Below, piece after piece: positions 26,781-35,706 of a DNA stretch of 64,000 nucleotides. The number at the start of each line of letters is the position of its first letter. Position 1 is the stretch's first letter. This DNA is from Faucicola sp902506215. GTDB lineage: Bacteria; Pseudomonadota; Gammaproteobacteria; Pseudomonadales; Moraxellaceae. Location: contig CP069437.1 of assembly GCA_016888885.1 (NCBI GenBank), forward strand, positions 2,170,001 to 2,234,000, written 5' to 3'. The notes under the pieces are model-generated. The model saw only the letters and a list, made by a program, of their open reading frames with translations. It ran no database searches and was not told where the DNA came from. A program made the position numbers and the translations under genes.

Positions 26781-27749
26781 TTATTTAATTTTTTGGCAAG
26801 TGTCTACAACGAAGCCAAACATATAATCCAACACATCTTGGTCTTGGCAAATCTCGATAAGTTGCATCCGAAACTCTTTTTGATTATGCCCCAGTTTTGC
26901 CGAAATAAATGCTTGTGGCATCACCATCGCATCTTTGACCAAATCTGCTACATCAAACACCAAACCACCACGGCGGGTTTTACCATGTAGCATCGGTAGA
27001 GCAAAGCTAATACCTAACCCATGTAATGCAACTGCCGCATAGCCATAAGCGATATAATTCCCGTGGTCAAGGTAGCTATTGGCGATATCGGCGATATCAT
27101 CATTGGCATTTTTGCCTTCCTCGCGGGTAAATTTAAAGCCACAGCCTTCCGCCAAGCTTTTATATAATACCTTTGCCCAGCGACCTTCGGCAGTCAATAA
27201 CTGCTCTTGGTTCATTGCCGATTCTATCGCTTGTGAAAAATTAACTACCGCCGATTCATCTAGGCGAATACCATATGATGTCAGTAGTGGATTTTTTTGC
27301 CAGTATTTTTTGACAATTTCAATACGTTCTTGTAATAGCACCTTTGCCATCAACAGCCGTGTCGTATCATCAAGCCATGCTTTCATCCAAATTTGCATAT
27401 ATTCGGTAGGACGATACTCACTTTGTGGGGCTAGAAAGGTCAAATCTAATGCACTAAATAATGGTGAACCGCCTGAACCACAAAAACCGACCATTACATT
27501 TGATTCTGCCAAACGTCTAGCGGCGGCATCGGTAATCGAACTACCTTTACCCAGTAATAAAAAAGCGGTATTTTTTTCGGGAATATTATAAAAATGTTCA
27601 ATCGGTTGCATACTTTCGGTCAGATACACGATACGGTCATCTTTTAAAATGACTCGAACTCGCTCAAGATAAAACACACACGCCCGCTTGGACAACATCA
27701 GCGGACGGCTACGTTGCTTACGTAAATGACTATTATGAGTTTGGCTCAT
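26781..27749 (-). CDS. cas1: Type I-F CRISPR integrase Cas1
   Basis: Metal-dependent integrase that, with the Cas2 part of Cas2-3, inserts new spacers. The frame opens at 27785, but the ATG at 27749 (MSQTHNSHLRKQ) aligns best in length with known I-F Cas1, giving 322 aa. Typical I-F motifs are present: FLLLGKGSSITDAA, NVMVGFCGSGGSPLF, LTFLAPQSEYRPTEY. The catalytic trio is covered by TAEGRWAKVLY (Glu), YLDHGNYIAYG (His) and RRGGLVFDVADLVKDA (Asp). It sits at the far end of the cas operon, next to the array, whereas in canonical I-F loci cas1 is the first gene beside cas2-3. Confidence 0.96.
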   Translation of the reverse strand: MSQTHNSHLRKQRSRPLMLSKRACVFYLERVRVILKDDRIVYLTESMQPIEHFYNIPEKNTAFLLLGKGSSITDAAARRLAESNVMVGFCGSGGSPLFSALDLTFLAPQSEYRPTEYMQIWMKAWLDDTTRLLMAKVLLQERIEIVKKYWQKNPLLTSYGIRLDESAVVNFSQAIESAMNQEQLLTAEGRWAKVLYKSLAEGCGFKFTREEGKNANDDIADIANSYLDHGNYIAYGYAAVALHGLGISFALPMLHGKTRRGGLVFDVADLVKDAMVMPQAFISAKLGHNQKEFRMQLIEICQDQDVLDYMFGFVVDTCQKIK

Positions 27750-27807
27750 GTTTTTCTCTTTGATAAATGAAAAAGCAGTAAGCATAAAAGCCTACTGCTT
27801 TTTTAAA

Positions 27808-28431
27808 TTAGAATATCGGCAAAGCAAACGGCTGACTGGCACGAGCCAAACCATAGCCATCTGGCACGCCGTCACCTGCATTTTCCATCGGTACAATATC
27901 GATGGTTAAGGTAAAAACTTGTCCTGTGCTTTTACTGGCAACTTTAAGATACGGCAAGTCTTTGGCAGTGGCTAGACGACGTTCTCGTAATGGCACATTA
28001 TTGTCAGACAGTTGAGTACGTTCCATTTTTGCCGTAGGAATGCGAAAACGACGATAACTTTGCCAGCCTGTGATTTTGGCTGTTGGTACAGGCGTTGGCG
28101 TACCGACCACACTATAATCCCGCACTTTCCAATGTTGGCTAATACTATCTACCAATCGCTGTAATGCCTCGCTACTATCCGAAAATACCCGAAAAATATC
28201 AAAATCAAAACGGGGCGACTTGCCATATTTTTTTTCAAAATCCGCTTGCTTTGCTTTAAGCTTTGGGGAAGGGACCAATGCTATGGCATATGGTGATTTA
28301 TCCACCAATGCCAACGCTCGAAACGTGCCATGCAATACCGCATAAATCTGATTGCGAATGGTCGGTAGTGATAAATCGACCGTATCTGCCGATTCAATCA
28401 CACGTACATCCACATAAAACTCAAATGACAT
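27808..28431 (-). CDS. cas6f: CRISPR pre-crRNA endonuclease Cas6f (Csy4)
   Basis: Cuts the repeat RNA at the base of its hairpin and stays bound as part of the Csy complex. The ATG at 28431 (GGGAG 6 bases upstream) gives MSFEFYVDVRVIES and 207 aa, near the usual 185-210. The candidate catalytic His is in YAVLHGTFRAL. The C-terminal signature LKVASKSTGQVFTL holds the Ser that supports catalysis in Csy4, and the protein ends in a Gly/Leu/Pro-rich segment (GYGLARASQPFALP). Its start lies one base past the stop of cas7f. Confidence 0.94.
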   Translation of the reverse strand: MSFEFYVDVRVIESADTVDLSLPTIRNQIYAVLHGTFRALALVDKSPYAIALVPSPKLKAKQADFEKKYGKSPRFDFDIFRVFSDSSEALQRLVDSISQHWKVRDYSVVGTPTPVPTAKITGWQSYRRFRIPTAKMERTQLSDNNVPLRERRLATAKDLPYLKVASKSTGQVFTLTIDIVPMENAGDGVPDGYGLARASQPFALPIF

Positions 28432-28432
28432 C

Positions 28433-29494
28433 TTAATCTCCCTCAGAATATACGCCACCACGAATCAGACAGGCAATCAAAAACATCCCTTTTTCGCTGT
28501 TGGGGTCTAAGTCATCAATCTCTTTTAAAATATCAAACGCTGACATTTTTTCTTTACCCACACGATAAAAAAATTGATGCTCAAGATTTGCCCCATTTGG
28601 CTCTACCGCAATCGGTTTATGGTTGTATTCTTCGGCATTGGGATACCACGTATCAATGGTACGAATCGCATTACCGATTTTTTGGTCACGTAATGCCGCT
28701 TGCCCCAAAAATTGGTTGTTGTCTGCCCCACGTTGCGGGCGAACAGGGTTAAGTTGATACAGCGAACGAGAAAAGCCTTTGGGTTTATCTTCTAGATAAT
28801 TTTGTGAAGGGAATACTTCCACACCACCCATGCCAAAATCAACTACCGCTTCGATATGTAGCCCTGCATTGGTTGCGTCGCCTTTTGCCCCTGTTAATAA
28901 AATCTCGGCTAATGCCTGCTCATCCGCACTAGGATTGTCAAAACTGTTTAAATTGTAGTCTAACGCCTTAAAGGTATAAGATTTTTCCGAATTTTGACTG
29001 GGTGTTACCGTAATTACAATGCTTTCTGCCACCAAGCGATTACGCCATAACCAGCGACCGTTCACAACATTACGCACATAACGACCGACCACCGTTTTTA
29101 GCCCATCGCTGTCTTTGGCACGAGCCACAAACGCTTGAAATGCCTTGCGAAATGCTTGTTCATCGCTTTTATCTGCCCCTGCTTTAGTCGCACTGGCAAA
29201 CAGAATATCCGCCAAGTCAATCAAACGAAAATCCCACGTCACCAATAATTTGGCATTGGGTAATAATTTGGCAGATTCGGTTTGTTGAATATTACTGACT
29301 TCACGAGCGACTGATTCGCCCGATGCTGACCCTTTGCTTTTATTGCCTGCCACATTTTGTGTACCACGAATGCCATGATACATGACTTTTAATGATTCAG
29401 TTTTGCCATCTATCAGATGAAAAAATGCCCCGTCGCTGATAACAGTACCACGTTGTAGGGCTAGGCTTGCGGGTAATTTTTTGAAAGTTGCCAT
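28433..29494 (-). CDS. cas7f: Type I-F backbone protein Cas7f (Csy3)
   Basis: Forms the six-subunit backbone on crRNA in the surveillance complex. The 353-aa protein has I-F Csy3 landmarks: YHGIRGTQN near the N-terminus, RYVRNVVNGRWLWRNRLVAESI in the middle (compare the FLWRNR motif of the family), GGVEVFPSQNYLED, IGNAIRTIDTWYPNAEE, PIAVEPNGAN and the ending LIACLIRGGVYSEG. AGGAG lies 7 bases before the ATG. Confidence 0.96.
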   Translation of the reverse strand: MATFKKLPASLALQRGTVISDGAFFHLIDGKTESLKVMYHGIRGTQNVAGNKSKGSASGESVAREVSNIQQTESAKLLPNAKLLVTWDFRLIDLADILFASATKAGADKSDEQAFRKAFQAFVARAKDSDGLKTVVGRYVRNVVNGRWLWRNRLVAESIVITVTPSQNSEKSYTFKALDYNLNSFDNPSADEQALAEILLTGAKGDATNAGLHIEAVVDFGMGGVEVFPSQNYLEDKPKGFSRSLYQLNPVRPQRGADNNQFLGQAALRDQKIGNAIRTIDTWYPNAEEYNHKPIAVEPNGANLEHQFFYRVGKEKMSAFDILKEIDDLDPNSEKGMFLIACLIRGGVYSEGD

Positions 29495-29555
29495 AATAAA
29501 ACTCCTGTTTGTTTTTTAACATTGGTTAGGTAAAAGTTTAGTTTCAAAAGTAAGG

Positions 29556-30539
29556 TTAAATAGATTGTCGCAATAAAAACACATCGCCACCGTCATGGGT
29601 TTGCCATTGGTACTGCCAAAATAACTCTTGTGGGTTGTCAGATAATTGACGTAACGGCTCGGTAATCAGGTTTGGGGGCTGTTGCGGTTTTTGCTCTTCT
29701 TCATATAAATCCAAGTTATCAGAATTTTGAGCGTTAGCAACATTCAGCAGTTGCCGAATTGACACATATTGCACTAAGCCAATCAAGGGTTCGGCATAGG
29801 CGTGAGGTGTAGGTATTACAGCTTGTTCAAGGGTATACGCTTGTCGTACACCTGTTCTATCGGTTTTTGGGTCTTCAAGCAACGCATAACCTAGATTAGT
29901 CGCTGACAAAAAACTTAAGCCATGATGTTCACCAAAAGCATGATTTAAGCCGTCTTTGGTGAGTGCCAATAGCCGTGTAAAGGCTTGCAAACGATTGAGA
30001 TTTTGCGATTGTTGGTACGCTAATAACACATCCTGACGGTCTAGCACCACAAAGCCTGTTTTGATGGTATTGCCTAGCACATCCTTTAGTGTTTTTTCAT
30101 TATCATCTGCCCATTCAACTTCGCCATAACTGGTGATTTGCCCCCCTGCAAAACGGCTATTCATCAGCAATTTTTGCAAATCTGCCAATCTTGGTCGCCG
30201 TCTGCCATCAAATCGTATCACCAAACTAAGATGCAAATGACAGCTTGCCGTTGGTTGTAACGATAAGGCATTGGGATTTTTTGATGAATAATCGTTTTTG
30301 TTGATAAACGCAGAGCCACGGCGTTGGGCAGGGGTAAAGCGTCCATAGGCAAAGCCACCTAAATCTTGCCTGTCATGGTGAATATAAATCACGCCTGTGT
30401 CCTTCACGCTCAATTTGCGAGCCAACGCATGAGCGAACATAGTGGATGCCATCAAAGGCACGCCACCGAGCAAAATCCCGCTAGTCTGTAGATTTGCCCC
30501 TTGCACTCGAATATGCGGAATTACCGCTAAAAAACTCAT
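29556..30539 (-). CDS. cas5f: Type I-F Cas5f (Csy2)
   Basis: Binds the crRNA 5' handle together with Cas8f. The protein begins MSFLAVIPHIRVQGANLQTS, typical of Csy2 (IP.I.VQ.AN), with FAHALARKL and later VQYVSIRQLL. The length of 327 aa fits the family. Its ATG overlaps the cas8f stop (ATGA), so translation is coupled. It lies 61 bases upstream of cas7f. Confidence 0.93.
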   Translation of the reverse strand: MSFLAVIPHIRVQGANLQTSGILLGGVPLMASTMFAHALARKLSVKDTGVIYIHHDRQDLGGFAYGRFTPAQRRGSAFINKNDYSSKNPNALSLQPTASCHLHLSLVIRFDGRRRPRLADLQKLLMNSRFAGGQITSYGEVEWADDNEKTLKDVLGNTIKTGFVVLDRQDVLLAYQQSQNLNRLQAFTRLLALTKDGLNHAFGEHHGLSFLSATNLGYALLEDPKTDRTGVRQAYTLEQAVIPTPHAYAEPLIGLVQYVSIRQLLNVANAQNSDNLDLYEEEQKPQQPPNLITEPLRQLSDNPQELFWQYQWQTHDGGDVFLLRQSI

Positions 30540-31774
30540 GATGCCAACTCCTGTAAGTCATACAGCAAGCCACGAATTCGGCGAGCCAAGAATGGTATGG
30601 TGCTATCTTCGAGTACAAAGGCGACAGGGTTGCTTTGTCCTTCGACTTCGTAGGATTGACGGACGATACTTTTTGCCAAATGCTCGGCAAACACAGTCAT
30701 CCAACCTTCATCTCGTAGCTGTGTGTCAATCAGTCCTTGAATGGCTAAATCGACGCTTGGGTGTTGTAATGGTGTTAAAGCAACCATTTCTTTACTAACC
30801 ATTTCACCTGTATTTTCGTCATACGCTTCATTGCTTATTTTGGTGATATTCGGCAATCTATCAGCCACTTGTTCAAGGCTATTTTTAGCTTCTCGCCCTT
30901 GAGCCAATACGATGCGTAAGATATGGGTCAAAAATTGTTGCTCGACTTCACGGCTATCCATATTGGTACTAGTGGCTTCAATGCCTTTGTTTTTCCAATC
31001 TTGGTTATTTAAATCTTTTTCGGTAGTAGCAATACCTTGATTCACCAAATCTGCCCAAGCAAGTAATGCAGGCTGAAAAAGTTTGTCTTTCGGCAATTTA
31101 TTGGGGATATAGTAGTCTAAGCCTTTGTAATACAGGCTAAAGGCTTGACGTATCGTATCATTAGCAGTTGGGGCAGTTAGATAAATTGGGCGTTGCATGG
31201 CTCGTACTAGGCTACCCACATTTTGCGGATTTGCCCCACCAATACCAAATACAGCGGTGGTAATACTGTGTAAATCATTGTCGGTTTTACGAGCTTCTTT
31301 GATATCATCAACTTCATCATTTAACCAATGATTCACCCCTGCTGAGCTAATGGGACTAATTGAAAGGTAATCGTCACCTTTTGGCAATAATAACTGACGC
31401 ATCCGAATGTTAATATGCTCAAGTCCCGCTTGATAAGGCGTGTCAAACAAGCTGACAATATCAGGCTGAATCGTATTTACCACAGTTTTAAAATCATCAT
31501 CTTGCTCTGATAAATCTTCATCTAACATCGCTGATTTGATGGCTTTAAAAATCGTAGCGGTCTTACCTGCATTGGCTTGGTAATCGGTGGAAATGGTAAT
31601 ATCGTCAGCCAATAATGTTCTCGCACTGATATAGGGTAAATCCAACTCTTGCGATTTTGCCAAGCGAATACCGCCTTTTTCGATATTGGAATTAATCGTT
31701 TTATTACTAAAATGCACCGATTCAGCAAGAGTTTGCCGATATTGGTCGATAGGGATGGTGGAAGCATCTGACAT
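30536..31774 (-). CDS. cas8f: Divergent type I-F large subunit Cas8f (Csy1)
   Basis: Position, length (412 aa) and the motif FGIGGANPQNVGSLV (the GG.KPQN motif of Csy1) identify it as the PAM-recognising large subunit. The rest of the sequence does not obviously resemble the well-studied Pseudomonas Csy1. AGGAG lies 6 bases before the ATG. It is the first gene of the operon, divergent from cas2-3. A Phe/Arg-rich C-terminus (PFLARRIRGLLYDLQ) resembles the ending of Csy1 (FLQRRLRGDW). Subtype confidence is high from the neighbours; the family call rests on these two motifs. Confidence 0.85.
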   Translation of the reverse strand: MSDASTIPIDQYRQTLAESVHFSNKTINSNIEKGGIRLAKSQELDLPYISARTLLADDITISTDYQANAGKTATIFKAIKSAMLDEDLSEQDDDFKTVVNTIQPDIVSLFDTPYQAGLEHINIRMRQLLLPKGDDYLSISPISSAGVNHWLNDEVDDIKEARKTDNDLHSITTAVFGIGGANPQNVGSLVRAMQRPIYLTAPTANDTIRQAFSLYYKGLDYYIPNKLPKDKLFQPALLAWADLVNQGIATTEKDLNNQDWKNKGIEATSTNMDSREVEQQFLTHILRIVLAQGREAKNSLEQVADRLPNITKISNEAYDENTGEMVSKEMVALTPLQHPSVDLAIQGLIDTQLRDEGWMTVFAEHLAKSIVRQSYEVEGQSNPVAFVLEDSTIPFLARRIRGLLYDLQELAS

Positions 31775-31956
31775 TCATTTCTCCTTTTTTATTTAATTCT
31801 ATAGTTTTAGCATAGTATTGCCCAAATAAAAAGCAGGCAAAAGTAGATAAAAGACACACGATGTCGTATTGTTAATATTCATTATAGAATTTAGTTTTAT
31901 ATTAAGTGAAAATGATAAGCTTATAAAAACAGAAAAATTAATTTGGAAAAAATGAA
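31775..31956. promoter_or_regulatory. Divergent promoter region for cas8f operon and cas2-3
   Basis: This 182-bp AT-rich spacer lies between opposite start codons. It must hold both promoters; a TATAGAAT-like -10 on the minus strand lies near 31797-31804, but the assignments are not firm. Confidence 0.45.
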
Positions 31957-34900
31957 ATGCACGTCATTTTTATCTCTGCTTGCGAAAAAAAAGCCCTGAA
32001 AAAAACCCGAGCCGTACTCGACAGCTACGCCATCCGCACAGGTCAAAGTACATGGCAAGCCCCCATGACGATGGAAGGTCTAACCGAAGTCCGTAACGCC
32101 CTTAAACAAAAGGGTATTACTCGCCAAACTGCCGTCGCCGCCTACATTAACTACGGTATGCGACGCATGAAACTGGCTTGGGTCGTGGGCGCAAAGCATC
32201 GTTTTAATAGCGAAGGGGCATACCCTGTCGCTTCAACTGGTAAGCCTTATACCAAGCGACAAATCGACGACTGGGCCAGAGCAGCAAGCCTATTGGCAGG
32301 GGCGGCAGGCGATATGCATGATATTGGCAAAGCATCGCAACATTTTCAAAACAAACTGTCACCTAATCAAGCAAATAAAATCATCGCTGATGATATCCGC
32401 CATGAATGGCTATCCGTCAAGCTATTGCAACAACTACGGCATAATAACTTTGATTGGCAAGACGCTTGGCAACAAGTCGCCAAAGATAAAAACCGTAATA
32501 TTTTTACCTTAGGTGATTTAAAACAAGTCGATGATGGCGTGGCAAACGGCATTGAAGCGGTGGATTATTTGATTGTCACTCATCATGGATTATTGGGAGC
32601 AGATGACCCAACAGGCTATGCAAGCTATCCTAACGAAGACAAACACGTACGTGAACCATTACCTCGTACCCAACAACTCACTTGTGCAGGCGAGTTACCA
32701 CAAAGCATTTTTGATAGTTATCAAAAACGAATGGCACGACTTGCCAAATTATTGCCTACCAACGCCAGTCCAACTTATTATAAAGCCCTCTGTTTACATG
32801 CTCGTAATGCCTTGATTCACGCTGACCATACCATTTCTGCGGTCAATTATCTGGACATGGTGCAACCTGCCACTCCAACTCCCACGCAACTGTTTGCTAA
32901 TACCTGTTTTGTTGATAGTAAAAAACAACACAATCAACCGCTAGAATGGCATTTACGCCATGTGGGCGAACGAGCCAGTTTTATCGCTTGTAACATGATG
33001 ACAGATTTAAATTTGTCTGGACTATGTGAGCAGACCGTCGAATATATCAAAACACCCACGCAAAACGCTCATTTTAAGTGGCAAAATGTTGCTGGCAATG
33101 CCTTGCAAAAATTCGCCGATAAATATCCCGATGTACCGACGCTTGTTTTTAATATCGCAGGTACAGGTAGCGGTAAAACTCGGATGAATCTACGCACCGC
33201 TTGCACCTTGCGACCCAATGACCCACGCATTTGTATCGCTCTCAATTTACGCTCTTTGACCTTGCAAACAGGTGATGCTCTCAAAAAATCCATGAATCTG
33301 TCCGATGACGAATTAGCCGTTGTCATCGGCGACAATATTACCCAAGAACTATTTGAAAAAGCCAAAAAAAACCAAGGGATTGACGAAGATGAAAATCCCC
33401 CAGAGCCGATATTTGATTCTAAAGGGGATGATTATGACATTCCTGCATGGCTTAACCCATTATTTGAGAAAACCACCAAAAAGGGCATTATAAGTGACAA
33501 TGATGGCAAAACTTTATTGGCATCGCCTTTGCTCGTTTCCACCATTGATTATCTGATAGCAGCGGGCGAACCACACAAACAAGGACATCATGTCAAAGCC
33601 TTGCTACGATTAATAAGTAGTGATTTGATACTCGATGAAATCGATGGCTACGACCCCAAAGCCTTGATAGCAGTATTACGCTTGGTGCAGCTAGCTGCCA
33701 TGTATGGTCGCCATGTGATTTGCTCATCGGCAACCCTCTCCAAGACATTAGCTATTAGCGTGCATCGTGCCTTTGAATCTGGTATAGCGATGCGACAAGC
33801 ATTACTAAATGACGACAAACAAGCCTTTAATATCGCCATTATCGATAATGAAATTGACAGTAAAAATCCACCCAAAATTTGGCAACAAACGCTAACTCAA
33901 GATAGCGACACCCAAGCTGACGATAAAAATTTTAAAGATATTTACCAAACACACCTCAATGAATTACAGCTTGCTTTATCCAAAAAGACGAGCTTTCGCC
34001 TAGCCGAACTCAAACCCATGCCAAAGGCAACTATTAGCGATTGGCAACAAGCGGTACTTGAATCTGCCCAAATCTTGCATGATAGATACGCTTGGCAATG
34101 TCAAAATGGGGAAAAACGCCTATCCTTTGGCTTAATTCGGGTGGCAAATATTCACCATGCTATTAGCCTTGCTCATTATTTTGCCAATCATTGGCAACAC
34201 GCCCATATCGCTTGCTATCATGCCAATGATTGGCGAATCAATCGTTTTTATAAAGAACAACGCTTAGACACTTTGCTAAGTCGTCATAAAGATGGCAAAA
34301 AACGCAAAACAGGTAATGAAACCATCGAGCAAGATAGCGAAATTATCGAACTCATGAAACACAGCCAACAAAAAAATGTACCCTTTGTCGTGATTGCCAC
34401 GCCTGTCGAAGAAGTGGGGCGTGACCATGATTTTGATTGGGCAGTCATTGATGCATCAAGCGTTCAGTCCATCGTACAGACCGCTGGGCGAGTCAATCGT
34501 CATCGTCGAGAAACGATTCATGAGCCAAATATTATCATCCCCCAATTTAACTATCGGCATTGCAAAAACGTGCAACAACAAAAACCCAAACAACCTGCTT
34601 TTATCTATCCAGGTTATGAAAGTTATAGTCAAGATGAAAACTATCCAAACCATGATTTGGCAAAATTGTTACCTTGGCAAAATAATCAACTCATAATAGA
34701 TGCTAGACTGCGTTTTGACAAAGATAACTGTCTATTTGCTAAACTTGATGATAGAGAGATACAAGGGTTTTGTGAGCGATACTTTTATGATGAAGGCGAT
34801 GAGCTTTTTTCAAATGCCCAAGTGGATAGCTGTCTAATGACTGAGCAACTGTATCAAACATTCACCCCATTACGCGATAGACAGTATCAAGCCTTGTATC

Positions 34901-35205
34901 GAATAAATCCCAACTCTATCAAGGAAGGCGAGTTGGCCATAGAAAAATATGTGAATGCGTTTAATCCAGTATTTAAAAAGCAACAACAAGAATGGCAAGA
35001 TTATAGCGGTGATTTTACCAAACCTATTTTACAACCCGCTAAGCCACAAGCGTGGCTGTATTTGTCGCCTAGTCAAATGGTGGAACAATGCGAATTTTAT
35101 GATATTGATATTGAACAAGGCTGTCAAATTTCACTAAGTCTATATAATGATAAAAATGAGATACAGTGGCTATATGATGAAGGGTTTGGTGTAGTTAAAA
35201 AATAA
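31957..35205 (+). CDS. cas2-3: Type I-F Cas2-Cas3 fusion, nuclease-helicase
   Basis: Destroys target DNA after recruitment by the Csy complex and, through Cas2, works with Cas1 in adaptation. Residues 1-95 are the Cas2-like part (MHVIFISACEKKALKKTRAVLD). The HD nuclease domain follows with GDMHDIGKASQHF (about 120), DDIRHEWLS and LIVTHHGLLG. The superfamily 2 helicase has Walker A AGTGSGKTR (about 403), DEIDGYD in motif II (about 559), SSATLS in motif III (about 590) and QTAGRVNRHR in motif VI (about 840). The 1082-aa length is normal. It stands alone, divergent from the cas operon. Confidence 0.95.
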   Translation: MHVIFISACEKKALKKTRAVLDSYAIRTGQSTWQAPMTMEGLTEVRNALKQKGITRQTAVAAYINYGMRRMKLAWVVGAKHRFNSEGAYPVASTGKPYTKRQIDDWARAASLLAGAAGDMHDIGKASQHFQNKLSPNQANKIIADDIRHEWLSVKLLQQLRHNNFDWQDAWQQVAKDKNRNIFTLGDLKQVDDGVANGIEAVDYLIVTHHGLLGADDPTGYASYPNEDKHVREPLPRTQQLTCAGELPQSIFDSYQKRMARLAKLLPTNASPTYYKALCLHARNALIHADHTISAVNYLDMVQPATPTPTQLFANTCFVDSKKQHNQPLEWHLRHVGERASFIACNMMTDLNLSGLCEQTVEYIKTPTQNAHFKWQNVAGNALQKFADKYPDVPTLVFNIAGTGSGKTRMNLRTACTLRPNDPRICIALNLRSLTLQTGDALKKSMNLSDDELAVVIGDNITQELFEKAKKNQGIDEDENPPEPIFDSKGDDYDIPAWLNPLFEKTTKKGIISDNDGKTLLASPLLVSTIDYLIAAGEPHKQGHHVKALLRLISSDLILDEIDGYDPKALIAVLRLVQLAAMYGRHVICSSATLSKTLAISVHRAFESGIAMRQALLNDDKQAFNIAIIDNEIDSKNPPKIWQQTLTQDSDTQADDKNFKDIYQTHLNELQLALSKKTSFRLAELKPMPKATISDWQQAVLESAQILHDRYAWQCQNGEKRLSFGLIRVANIHHAISLAHYFANHWQHAHIACYHANDWRINRFYKEQRLDTLLSRHKDGKKRKTGNETIEQDSEIIELMKHSQQKNVPFVVIATPVEEVGRDHDFDWAVIDASSVQSIVQTAGRVNRHRRETIHEPNIIIPQFNYRHCKNVQQQKPKQPAFIYPGYESYSQDENYPNHDLAKLLPWQNNQLIIDARLRFDKDNCLFAKLDDREIQGFCERYFYDEGDELFSNAQVDSCLMTEQLYQTFTPLRDRQYQALYRINPNSIKEGELAIEKYVNAFNPVFKKQQQEWQDYSGDFTKPILQPAKPQAWLYLSPSQMVEQCEFYDIDIEQGCQISLSLYNDKNEIQWLYDEGFGVVKK

Positions 35206-35303
35206 GTAATTATGCTTGATATCGAATGTCTCATGTAAATTTGTTTTTATGATAGAAATTAAACTTTATCAAAATAATCTTATCACTCTAAATTTCATTA
35301 AAC

Positions 35304-35343
35304 ATTAGTATTAGTATTAGTATTAGTATTAGTATTAGTATTA
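35304..35343. repeat. Hexanucleotide microsatellite (ATTAGT), about 6.7 copies
   Basis: ATTAGT is repeated without interruption over 40 bases, about 60 bases before the iterons. The period of six means copy changes would shift spacing rather than reading frame. It lies in an AT-rich stretch that could be part of the replication origin. Confidence 0.9.
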
Positions 35344-35403
35344 TCTATATTATTAAATTATAGAGGCTCTGTATTCCGCCATGGTAGCGGCTTTGCACGC
35401 AGA

Positions 35404-35515
35404 TATGTGTACGGATAGGTGAATATGAATGTACAGATAGGAGAATCAGAATGGTCGGTTAGATGAAGTTAGATGTACCGATAGGTGAAATATGTGTACA
35501 GATTGATGAAGTTAG
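35404..35515 (+). repeat. Five iterons of a plasmid-type replication origin
   Basis: The core TGTACNGATAGGTGAA, exact or slightly changed, occurs at 35408, 35430, 35452, 35474 and 35495. The spacing is 22, 22, 22 and 21 bases, that is about two helical turns each. Copy 3 (TGGTCGGTTAGATGAA) is the most diverged. An AT-rich stretch follows, then a Rep_3 initiator gene at 35707. This is the standard layout of an iteron-regulated theta plasmid origin. No good DnaA box was found; TTATCTATA at 35341 is only a weak match. Confidence 0.85.
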
Positions 35516-35706
35516 AATCTCAACATAGATTGAGAGCGATTATCATAAAATAATCCAAAATAAAACCTAATTCATTGATATTCACAAATTTTTATTAACT
35601 TTTGTAACCGACATGGATTAACATAGATTACGATTTTACCCATCGTCGAGTGCACTTCTATAATTAGGCTCACATAAATCTGAGATAATGGATAGCAAGT
35701 CACCCT

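Noticed and set aside
27079..27591. 170-codon plus-strand frame
   Set aside because: Lies wholly antisense to cas1, which is unmistakable.
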